Below, in pieces: positions 54,270-63,897 of a stretch of DNA of 64,000 nucleotides. The position numbers were made by a program, and so were the translations under genes. Source of the DNA: Microbotryum silenes-acaulis. Taxonomy: Eukaryota; Basidiomycota; Microbotryomycetes; Microbotryales; Microbotryaceae. Numbering within the stretch: the first letter of the stretch is position 1; each line of letters starts with the position of its first letter. The stretch lies in assembly GCA_003665825.1 (NCBI GenBank), contig QPFY01000005.1, positions 1,488,001 to 1,552,000 of the forward strand, read 5' to 3'. Under the pieces are notes generated by a model, which saw only the letters and a program-made list of their open reading frames with translations, was not told the DNA's origin and did no database searches.

Positions 54270-56667
54270 ATGGCGTTCTTTGCCAAGGATCCTCGCTCGC
54301 AGATGATGCTCGGTGGAGGAGAGCGGGTCAGTGGTGCTGAAGTGCGCGAACAAAACGTCCAGGCTGCGGTCGCTATCGCGAATGTCGTCAAGTCTAGTTT
54401 GGGCCCTCATGGACTGGACAAGATGATGGTCAGTGCGAAGCCACCGGTGAAAGCCGGTGATCCTACTTTGCTCTACTCTACAGCAACTGATGGCCCTCTG
54501 CAATTGCTCCCGATCCTGCTGTGGGAGAACGACCCTTTCGCGATGACGAACACCGGTGCCACTAGGTGGATGACATCGGCGTGAGTATACTCGCCCACGG
54601 TGTGATCTGGATGTCTCTGGTAGTGTAAACCGAATTCATTTCTGAACTGACCCGTTTTCTACTATCCCTACTCTTCCTGGTCCCGGTTCCGCGTGCAAAG
54701 GACGTGACGATTTCCAACGACGGCGCGACCATTCTCAACCTGATCGAGGTCGAGCATCCCGCTGGTCGCATCTTGGTGGAACTGGCTCAACAGCAAGATA
54801 AGGAGGTCGGTGATGGCACCACTTCCGTCGTTATCGTTGCAGCCGAGCTATTGCGCCGAGCGAACGACCTCGTGAAGAACAAGATCCATCCTACGACGGT
54901 CATTACTGGCTATCGTCTCGCGTGCAAAGAGGCCGTCCGCTTTCTGACCGAGCAGCTGTCCGTCAAAGTGGACTCACTTGGCAAGGAATGCTTGGTTAAC
55001 ATCGCAAAAACGAGCATGTCGAGCAAGGTCATCGGCGCGTAAGTCCCCGTTTCGCTGTCGTGAGAGCAGCGAGGCCTCCTTACTTAGCAGCCCGCTCCGC
55101 CGGATCATGCGGATCATGACCTCGCCCGCACAGGGACGACTCTTTCTTTGCCAACATGGCTGTTGACGCCATGCTAGCTGTCAAGACGATCAACCCTCGC
55201 GGCGACATCAAGTACCCGGTCAAGGCCGTCAATATCCTCAAAGCCCACGGCCGAAGCGCAACCGAATCGGTGTACGTGAAAGGCTATGCTTTGAACTGCA
55301 CAGTAGCGAGCCAAGGTACGTCCATGCTGCTTTTTTGGAGGGGTCGCAGATTCGAGGCGGTCTTTACTTACAGCACAAGGCAATTCTGTTCATAGCCATG
55401 AAGACCAAGATCGCCAACGCGAAGATCGCCTGCCTCGACATGAATTTGATGAAGGCGCGGATGCATCTTGGAGTGCATATCACAATTGATGATCCGGAGC
55501 AGCTGGAGGCAATTCGTAAAAGGTGAGTGAAACTGCTCTCGATGTCGTCAATGAGTGCTCACGCGGCCAGTCTTCGCATGCTGCTGCAGGGAATCCGAAA
55601 TCACGCTCGAGCGGATCCGAAAGATTCTTGCGACAGGCGCCAACGTCATCCTCACGACGAAAGGTATCGACGATCTGTGCTTGAAGGAGTTCGTCGAAGC
55701 GGGGGCGATGGCTGTCAGGCGATGCAAGAAAGAGGACCTTCGACGCATCGCGAAAGCGACGGGTGCAACCATGGTCAGCAGCTTGGCCAATCTCGACGGT
55801 GAGGAGACTTTCGAAGCGAGTAGCCTGGGTCAAGCAGACGAGGTCGTGCAGGAACGCATCAGCGACGACGAGCTGATCTTGGTCAAGGGAACAAAAATCG
55901 TCAACTCGAGCTCAATCATCTTGAGAGGAGCCAATGGTTAGTGTTCGGCTATTCGTTAGTTTGTACGAGCGGTGGTTCGGAGCTGATTCTTGATTGCTTT
56001 TCCCTGGGCTAGACTTCCTCCTCGACGAAATGGAACGAGCGCTACACGACTCACTCTGCGCGATTAAACGAACCCTCGAGAGTGGCAGTGTCGTTCCGGG
56101 CGGTGGCGCAGTCGAAACGGCGTTGAGCATCTACCTGGAGAATTTTGCGACTACTCTTGTATGTCAGCCCCCCAGGTCGAAAGTTATGTGTGTGACTGAC
56201 TTGCGCTTTCTCTTACAGGGCTCACGTGAGCAACTAGCCATTGCTGAGTTTGCAAGTGCCCTGCTGGTCATTCCCAAGACGCTCGCTGTGAACGCAGGCC
56301 AAGACTCAACAGAATTAGTTGCCAAGTTGCGAGCGTATCACAACGCTGCACAGACGGCTGCGACTGGAGATCCCAAACGAGGTCTGCGCTTCTACGGGCT
56401 CGATCTTGCTAAGGGCGAGCTTAGGGACAACGTCCAGGCCGGTGTCCTAGAGCCCATGGTCAGCAAGGTCAAGAGCTTCAAAAGTGCACTCGAAGCTAGC
56501 ACTGCATTGTTACGAATCGACGATCGGGTGAGATGATTTTGCAGGCGCTGTACGGCGTTGAGAGTGCATGACTGAAGCGATCCTCACCCTGTCACTCAAA
56601 ACTTCTCACCTCACAGATCACTGTACCTCCAGCGCAGCAAGGAGGCGATGATGGTCATGGGCATTGA
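54270..56667 (+). CDS. CCT1: T-complex protein 1 subunit alpha (CCT/TRiC chaperonin)
   Basis: Subunit of the cytosolic chaperonin folding actin and tubulin. Nine phase-consistent exons (54270-54428, 54566-54580, 54701-55038, 55134-55315, 55396-55522, 55590-55936, 56013-56158, 56219-56527, 56617-56667) give 557 residues, matching the family. Marks: [60 protein letters not shown] (ATP-site GDGTT), [42 protein letters not shown] and [16 protein letters not shown]. Exon 2 is only 15 nt (VDDIG). The end is glycine/histidine-rich (GGDDGHGH). The first intron has donor GTCAGT. Confidence 0.96.
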
Positions 56668-57030
56668 TCAAACGGATGCTGGGTAACGGGAGAAGATGAG
56701 AAGGAGACGTGCTCATTATCTTTGATCTGCCGATGAAAATTTTGGCCAACTCAGTCGGTACCTTGCGTCTCGTCTTCATTTCTTTTTCCAGCCTCAGTCA
56801 TAAATAGGATATAGCAGAAAAGGTCTTGCCAGCATATTGCAATAGGGGACATTCATATGATCGAGGCTTCAAGTCTCCCAGGTCCTGGTCCTCCCACTGC
56901 AAGTCTTCAAGTATAGGCAGTCCAGATTAGTTCAGAGCAGTTAAGAGCTGTTCAGAATCGTGCGCGCTCACGCGCACCGTCACGGTCTTTCTCTGCCTTT
57001 CTGTTCCCCTCATTCCTCAATCGTCTGGCA
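56668..57030. other. 3' region of CCT1, no gene seen
   Basis: AT-moderate DNA with no recognised feature; it ends at the truncated LTR. Confidence 0.4.
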
Positions 57031-57131
57031 TGTTAAATTGCATTGTGTCAAGCCTTCGAACACTTCGACTTTGGACCGCCGTTTGACGCTCGCCCGCCTT
57101 TCGCCTCGGCGCCTTGCCTCCGCGCGCCTTC
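57031..57131. mobile_element. Truncated LTR, 1.1-kb family, copy D
   Basis: Starts TGTTAAATTGCATTG and follows the 5' end of copies A-C for about 100 bases, then switches abruptly to the 37-bp repeat at 57132. No matching 3' end or target duplication was found. Confidence 0.75.
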
Positions 57132-57168
57132 GCAGGACCCGGGAAAGCTCAGCCCAATGTGCGTCTCG
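57132..57168 (+). repeat. 37-bp dispersed repeat, copy 2
   Basis: Identical to 2595-2631 (starts GCAGGACCCGGGAAAG). It follows directly on the truncated LTR. Confidence 0.75.
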
Positions 57169-58063
57169 AAAATGTACAAATTGGACCCTCCGAACCCCGA
57201 ACTGCGACTCCGAAGCGGTACAAATCGAAAAATTAGGGTGATCATCTATGTACATCCAGGATATGGTACAAATTGATGTACCTGGACCTCGTACCTCCCC
57301 CGGCCCACCCCTGCTCGGCCATCGGCCGAGCGCGTATTAGTTGCACGTACCACCCTCGAGCAGACATAAAAAGTACGCCTCAACAGGCGCGCGCGCAGCG
57401 CCCTCCCACGCGCCTTCCAAGCCACAATCCCGGCGGGTTGCAACCTTGCTACCCCAGGTAGCAGATTAGGCCCAGGTCAGGTGTGCCCTCCTCGATGTCG
57501 AGTTGCCGAGATGTTTACTCCCAATACAACTCCATGGAAAACCTGGAAACAAAGGCGCAGTCGGCGAACAATAGTGAATTCGGATTTTTGGATATTTTTC
57601 GAGAGTTATTGCTGTCCTCTGCAAGCTGAACAGGCGCTCTACCTCGAACACGTGATTCGGCACGGGTCGCACGGAACAATTGGGGCCGGGACTGGCCGGG
57701 ACGTCGACGCGTCACGACTCCGGAGACGCAGGGAGACGCTGGAGATGGCAGCGACGCGTCGCGCTCGCGCATACCACCCATTCTTCTGCTTTGCCCAATC
57801 GCCCTTTACTACGTATACGAAGTAACGAACTATACAATGAGCATCCGTCACCTTGCGACATTCTGAAACGAACGCCCACTTCGAAACACCGGATCAGTCA
57901 TACTTCTGTTGCTCCTATCATGATGAGTCAATCCATCAACTTAAACACCTCCCAAATCGCAGGCAACGTTTGTGTCAAGAATGGGAGTTCGCCACTCCAA
58001 GTTCGGCCTCTCAGCACCTACGTCATCCGCGTGACTTCAGCCTTCCCGCGCCTCGGACCTCCT
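57169..58063. other. Interval without recognised gene
   Basis: Mixed open frames without domains. GTACAAAT motifs recur around 57176-57270. Confidence 0.4.
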
Positions 58064-58241
58064 TGTAAGGAGCCCAGATTACTCAGCGGTAGGCGTAAGT
58101 AAAGGCAGGTTCCTCGGTAGTTCTTTCGAGGTGCTTGACGAATGGACAGTCCCAAAACCAGTCGATTGTCAAGTGAAGAGAGAGGGGGTCCCTTTAAGGA
58201 TGAGAAAGAAGGAAGAGAGAGAAGAGAGCTACGGATCGCTA
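58064..58241. mobile_element. Truncated Ty3-like LTR, uninterrupted counterpart of the 15-kb LTR
   Basis: Matches 14998-15015 plus 16113-16275 without the 1,097-bp insert. It supplies the empty site for LTR copy A. Differences seen in the shared part are G/A or C/T transitions. It is cut off at the Helitron-like element. Confidence 0.85.
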
Positions 58242-59880
58242 CAGACGTAACGGGAGACAAAGAACGTCAAAGAACAAAAGACAAACCATGTGGCGTGACG
58301 TCATAATAGTTTCGCTACTGCAACAGCTCTCGGTCCAGCGTGTCCCCTGAGCCAGCTAGCGCTGTTTCAGAAAGGGTCGGCCGGCCACAGGCCGTTTCGC
58401 CCACGTTCGCCGAGGTTCCATTTTCAATCAAAGCAGCGTGGCACATGACCCTCTGCTTCCCGACGCAGACTGAGACGACCTGTTTTGCGAGTCTACCACA
58501 TCGTAGCGTAGTTCCTTCAATCATCCAGTTCCTGCCACTGCCGAAATCTATGCCAGACTTCGGGTAGTGTCGGCCAGTGCGCCAATTCCGCCGTTAGGGG
58601 CCCCGCCAGCGTGTCACGGCTTGCCGACACTGGGCTTCACTCCACGACGTTCCGCGGCCTTCCGCGACATTCTATGAGCCCGGTTTAACCTGAGGCGCAG
58701 GCTTCTCCATCTTTCTCCCGCCTGCTCTTCACACCTTACCCATCGCCACCTCGAGCTCGCGACATCCGAAGCGGTCGTCGTGGAAGCTCTGCAACGAATA
58801 CGGGATCAAGAAATGGCTGCCGCATGCAACATAGCTACGCATTCGAGTAAGTAACTTCATGAACTGTGCTCTTGGTGTGGGATTGTTCAGAAGCTGATGG
58901 AAAACTACCAAGCAGCAATTCCCTTCAACACGTCCTCTTTGAATGTCAACCCTCGAGTTGTTTTCTTCACCATCAGCTGGTGACACTGCATGCGTGAGTT
59001 ATGACTTGACATGGCTGTGCAGTCTTAGATATGACGGAAGAACTGATACGAAAAGCAGACATGGGACGTCAGTGACACAGCGGAAGGATTGACTTCGTAC
59101 GGTTGAGAATCCGGGTCATTGGGACACTAAATGTGAGTCTTCACTGTCATTGCTACAGATGGACAACAGCAAGAATACTGATAGTTGTAACGAATCACGC
59201 AAGAAAACAGGCTCTGGTTCCGTGAATTGCGGCTCACCATCCCTCGGTTCGGTGGAGTGACCTTCGTGTTGGTATCGCGCTCCCACGTGAGCTTCTCCTG
59301 CCGGCGACCACGAGGAACAGATCCGGGTTAATCAGACACGCTTATCCCGTCCCCGCGCTCGAACTGGACAATACGTCAATAGGCGAAAAAGTCGAATACT
59401 TCCGAGATCGAGCAATTCTGGCGCCCAAAAATTCGCAGGTGGATCAGATCAACGACATGGTGCTCGACCTGCTGCAAGACGAATCACTGTTCTTGATCGA
59501 GTACCTTCAGAGTCTCAACAGGTAAGAGTGTGTCTGGAGACGCCCGTCTTTTCTCACGGCCAGTTGTATGTCGCGTTGTCCCGAGCAACGAATGTGGAGG
59601 GTGTCAGAGTTTTGCTTCATCAGACTGAGAACGGAGAAGCGGATATAATGTTGAAATTAAGAGTTACCTCAAAGCTCCGAGCACATCATTGGGCTCCCAG
59701 AACAAAAAAAGAGTTCAGTGATGAAATGAAGGCTCTGTACATTTGATCGTCGTCGCGCGCTTCTCTCCCGACTTCAACCACTACGCTTCCGTTACTCAAC
59801 AGTACCGCAGCTGTTGCAGCAAAGTACATCACATTGCAGCGGGTCAACGCTTACGGTGGGAGGTGGCGCGCGGATTGAAC
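58242..59880 (+). mobile_element. Helitron-like element, copy 2
   Basis: Inverted counterpart of 48870-50195. It starts right after the LTR fragment with an AACGGGAGACAAAG stretch, carries a Pif1-type helicase remnant in the right third, and fades near 59880. The left half is non-coding. Confidence 0.65.
59376..59746 (+). pseudogene. Helitron/Pif1-type helicase remnant, internally deleted
   Basis: The first part reads [19 protein letters not shown] and [11 protein letters not shown], typical of Helitron helicases after motif III. The second part, 59528-59746, reads VCLETPVFSHGQLYVALSRA (motif VI, arginine finger) and ends in EMKALYI. The intervening motifs (the GAPVMLLRNL and NKSQGQ regions of the family) are missing, so a deletion near 59520 joined the two. 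It is therefore non-functional. Confidence 0.75.
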
Positions 59881-60813
59881 TTCTGCTTAACAACATGGTG
59901 TCCAGTGATTAGGCGGGTCTCTCGTTTGCCGTTGTGCAGCAGTTGGCCCAGACCAGTGTGGTTTGCTATTCCCGTAAGGTCGATTAATTCGCCGGTCGTT
60001 CTCAAGATCGACGCCTTGTACTCGACTAGTTCTTGGAGCTGGCCAAGTTTCTCGCGAGTGGACTTCATGGCGACTTGTTTGCGGAGTTCGCGGCACATTT
60101 TGTGTGCCTTGCGTTGGGAGGCGCTGCGTGCCTTGTTCTGCGGGGTAGTGGGCGTGCATGGCTTTGAGTTTGTGCCTTAATTTCTTCGCGATAGCGGTAG
60201 GCAGAGTTGGAAGGAGCGGCAAGGGGTCGAAGATGACAGGACCACTCCCTCGAGGTCGAGTGTTGTAGTCGAGATCGAGGCAGGGCAACCTGCACGGGGT
60301 GACACGGGCCGTGCGAAACGGTACGCGGAGCTGGCTGGGAAGACTCGACAGCAAGCAGGGAGGATGATCGACTTGAGCCGTAAAGCGAGTCGATGACCGA
60401 GAGACGACACCCAGGAGAGCACACGAGAGCTCGATACGAGGTGAGGATGCGGAGTCGAATACGTGACTCGAACGCGAGGTGAAAGCACGAGGCGCTGCTC
60501 CCAACGAAGACCCAAAAGTATATGCTGTATCAGGACTACCTTGCAATCAAGAGAAGAGCAGCAATGAAGCTGGGGTCGATGAACGAGATACGAAAAACTG
60601 GGCGATGATGATAGATGATTCTAAGCCAGAGAGGCAAGTGCGCGCAAGAGAGCCAGTCAAACTAAGCAAGGGTCCAAGCTCAATAAACTCCACTCAGCGA
60701 CCAATTCCTCCGACCCAACCACCTCTCCTCTGCCAGTCTCTGATCCCAGTGAATCCCAAACCCAAGGCACGGACTTGATACACGACAGGGCTGATCCAGA
60801 CCAAATGTGAGAG
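59881..60813. other. Interval without recognised gene
   Basis: A 219-codon minus-strand frame (59887-60546) has no ATG I trust and no recognised domain. A shorter one (59844-60098, -) reads RKQVAMKSTREKLGQLQEL and is likewise unassigned. Confidence 0.4.
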
Positions 60814-60818
60814 GTGTT

Positions 60819-61889
60819 TGTTGAATTGCATTCTGTCAAGCCTTCGAACACTTCGACATCGGACCGCCATTTGACGGACTTGCCTGCCTTTCGCCTCGGC
60901 GCCTCGCTCCGCGCGCCTTCGCCTTCGCCAGCCTCCACCGCGCCCCCTGTCCCTCGAGCCTCGCTGCGTGATCCTCGCACCCGGCCTCGTCCCTCGACCG
61001 ATGTGCACCGTTCGTCAACTTGTCCACATCCCGGTCCGTCTTCCCGTCGTTGCCAGCTTTACCTGCTCTGCCATGCTCGCCACCACGCGCCTTTGCCTCT
61101 TGGCACTTTCACCTCGGCGCCTCTTTCGCCGCCGCGCGCCTTCGCCTCGGCGCCTTCGCCCTCGCTGCCAAGCCGCCCCCCAGTCTTTCGCCTAGGCGCC
61201 TTCGCCTTCGCCGCCAAGCCGCCCCCCCAGTCTTTCGCCTCGGCGCCTTCGCCTTCGCAGCCAAGCCGCCCCCTTGTCTCCGCCTCCGCGCCAGCCTGTT
61301 CAACTCACGCTCGCGCGCCGCCGCCTCCACATCGGAACTTAGTCGGTCTACTTCTCCTGTCGTGCCGAGCCGTTGCCTCCGCCTAGCCACCGCCAGCTTG
61401 CCGCCACCGTCCTCATGTCTCATCGGCCATCCAGTGTATCGCCCATGCATGACGCCCGTCGTTCGCAACCTGGATCTTGTCACTACGGATTGCCCAGCTC
61501 ACCAACACTCGACCAAGGTAGATAAGTTTCCCTTCGTGTACGTCGTCCAACACGACACGCCTCAGAGCCTTGATGGTCCGCTTGGAGTTCGGTCTTGTAG
61601 CTTCGCATTGTGCTAGCCCAGTTTGTCTTAGCGCGGCCCCTTGCTAGAACCTCACCCGACTCGCGCGCCCCTGTGCCTTTCTTCCTCTTCTCTACCGCTT
61701 CCCAACATTAGCCAGACAGCTAATCTTCGGTAGAGAACAGATCGTCCAGCCGCACCGCGTCCGTGCCGCCTCACGACTTCTCCCCCCCCCCGGCCCGTCC
61801 GTCGCACACTGTAGCCACGTCGACGCTCCACCAGTAGCCCAAGCGGTCGCTACTCCCAAGTCCGAAACCTTTTCGGCTTCCACTCAACA
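60819..61889. mobile_element. Solo LTR, 1.1-kb family, copy C
   Basis: Starts TGTTGAATTGCATTC and ends CACTCAACA. GTGTT is repeated at 60814-60818 and 61890-61894. Its last 550 bases are almost identical to copy A, apart from a small deletion near 61754 and single-base changes. This suggests a recent common source. Confidence 0.9.
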
Positions 61890-62187
61890 GTGTTGAACCC
61901 CTGGAAGGAGAGCGTTGTTCGAGACCGAAGGAAAGCGCCTGCAGTTGCTTGTGTCAGGAGTCGGAGGCGTTCAGATCCTTACAGAGGAGGTCTGTGCGGC
62001 ATACGCGCAAGTGCAAGAGTGCTTGAATAGAATTTGATAGGCCTGATCCCGCGCGTATCGAACTGGGTCTTTTCCTCACGTTTGGCTCTGCATCGGATCA
62101 GGTGTGTACTTGCGTATTCATGTCTCATTGTGTCTAATGATCAACTCTGACGTTTGGCTCTGCATCGGATTAGTCCATTATTCAACT

Positions 62188-62197
62188 TGGTAGCGTC
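62188..62197 (+). promoter_or_regulatory. Candidate reverse-transcription primer-binding site
   Basis: TGGTAGCGTC equals the complement of the 3' end of fungal initiator tRNA-Met over the first eight positions, directly after the putative LTR end. Confidence 0.6.
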
Positions 62198-62266
62198 TGT
62201 CCCTGCCGCAAGGCATAACAAGACCCGCCCGACAGGATTAGACCGTTCAGCCATCACGTTGCAGCC

Positions 62267-63136
62267 ATGTCGCTCATCAACGTCGCTTCCAGCAAGACCA
62301 TGCTTGGACAGTACTTCGGCAACATCGACGCCGGTAACTGGTCCGCAGCCAAGGAACCGTTGGAGATGGCGCTTAACAGCGGCGGTCACCTCGAGCCACT
62401 GAAGACGCAAACTGCCCTGCCCGCGAAGCTCGCGGTTGCAGCCTTCACCAAGGACAAAGTCATTGACGAGGTCGGCTGGTACAACCACCAGCGCACGTAT
62501 GCCAAGTCTGTGGCCAAGCTCGAGGCAATCATCAATAACGCGAAAGCCCATTTGATGATGTGCGTTGGCCCGGCGACGTACAACACCGTGAAACACCTCG
62601 ACGCACACGAGCAGTGGGCCCAGCTCGAATCCGTCTTTGCAGCCACCTCCAGCGCCGTCGACCGCTGCTCGCGCCTCGTCGATCTCGTCACCATGCCGCA
62701 GATCGTCGTTGGCGACAATTTCGAGGTTTGGCTATCGACCTTCAAGGGGCACGTCAAGGCGATCAACAATGCAATCAAGCACGTGAAACCAGCCACAGCG
62801 TGTACCAAATGTGACGCCATTGACCCGATGGTTGTCCGTGACTGGCTCTGCAACCTCATGCCTGACGCCTTCGCCTCCACCGTCAACACCGCCGGGGATG
62901 AAGCCGACTCCAAGATGCTGGAACAGGCCTTGCGTCGTGCAGCACTTGGTGATCGCTCCCGCCGCGAACAGGCTCAAGCTCTTGTTACCCGTCTTCGCCC
63001 CCTACCCACAACGTCGGAACCTCTCGTGAGTCGCCTGTCGCAACGACGCACTGCTCCGGCCACCTGCGGTCCACCTGCGAAGCGCACCGGGAACACCGAG
63101 TACCTCGACGCACGCAAACTGCGGAACATTGAATAA
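62267..63136 (+). CDS. Copia-type Gag (capsid) protein
   Basis: An ATG at 62267 opens 289 residues. The body shows the UBN2/Gag-like helical pattern: KTMLGQYFGNIDAGNWSAAK, KVIDEVGWYNHQRTYAKSVA, MMCVGPATYNTVKHLDAHEQ, AWxxLESVF-type QWAQLESVFAA and VGDNFEVWLSTFKGHVKAIN. It ends at 63136. The zinc knuckle lies in another frame just downstream, so one frameshift separates it from the rest, either programmed or mutational. Confidence 0.75.
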   Translation: MSLINVASSKTMLGQYFGNIDAGNWSAAKEPLEMALNSGGHLEPLKTQTALPAKLAVAAFTKDKVIDEVGWYNHQRTYAKSVAKLEAIINNAKAHLMMCVGPATYNTVKHLDAHEQWAQLESVFAATSSAVDRCSRLVDLVTMPQIVVGDNFEVWLSTFKGHVKAINNAIKHVKPATACTKCDAIDPMVVRDWLCNLMPDAFASTVNTAGDEADSKMLEQALRRAALGDRSRREQAQALVTRLRPLPTTSEPLVSRLSQRRTAPATCGPPAKRTGNTEYLDARKLRNIE

Positions 63137-63148
63137 TGGCCACCCGGC

Positions 63149-63868
63149 GTGACGAAAAGGGGACGCCTCGCCCTCTACCCGATGCAGTGTTATTCGTGCT
63201 ACAAAGAAGGCCATCTTGCGAGTGCCTGCACGGTCCCCGAGCACATGCGCATCAAATCCAAGGCGGACGCGCTCAAGGAGTACGGGGTCAATGTTACAAT
63301 CGAACAGGCTAAGGCACTGGTACACAACGTCATGACCCAAGAAGAGTACAACAAAGCTATGGGCGTGACGAATGGGGACGAGTACGAGGAGGACGAAATC
63401 GTCAACACCTCCAACTATCACGTGACAACCTCGGAGGAGGTTGACGAGCAGTGCTTCAGCACCCACACCGCGTCATCCTTCCTTCTCGACTTGGGCGCGA
63501 CGCGGCACATGACCACCCGCCTGGATCTCCTCCACAACTTTCAGCCATCCCCGGCCGGGCGCCTTTGGCTCCGGAGGCTTCGCGAGCGGCACCGGATCCC
63601 TGCGCTTCTCAACCGGCAACAATGTGAAGAGTCCACTCTCAGCTCGACAGGGGCGCCTCGGTCGTTGCGTGCGCGTGCTAGCCCGCCCCCCTGCGGTGGC
63701 GACTGCCTCAGCCCGCCGGCAATTTCGCCCGCGGCTGATTTAGGGACGTTCATTGCCACACGCCTGGGCCTATCCCAGCGCGGCTCCTCTTTCTGTTTCT
63801 TAGCTTCCTTCTCATCACTTCTGTTCGACACTCAACCTCTCCTGACAGTAGTGGTGATCGTCTCATAG
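63149..63868 (+). pseudogene. Copia Gag zinc knuckle and protease start, broken
   Basis: Begins with CYSCYKEGHLASAC, a CX2CX4HX4C nucleocapsid knuckle, then a linker ending near VDEQCFSTHT, then SFLLDLGATRHMTTRLDLLH. This corresponds to the copia aspartic protease active site, where DSGAT/S is usual and here reads DLGAT. After FQPS the frame is lost; another frame continues with SGTGSLRFSTGNN and then stops. Leucine in place of serine at the active site and the frameshift suggest a dead copy. Confidence 0.7.
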
Positions 63869-63897
63869 GTTATTAGCCCATCGACCTACCGCTGGCA

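Noticed and set aside
59887..60546. Minus-strand 219-codon frame
   Set aside because: Ser/Arg-rich low-complexity translation without a domain, between transposon remnants; another frame overlaps it equally well.
60819..61889. Interpreting copy C as the 5' LTR of the downstream copia element
   Set aside because: It has its own perfect GTGTT duplication on both sides, and a better LTR end plus primer-binding site lies at 62187/62188.
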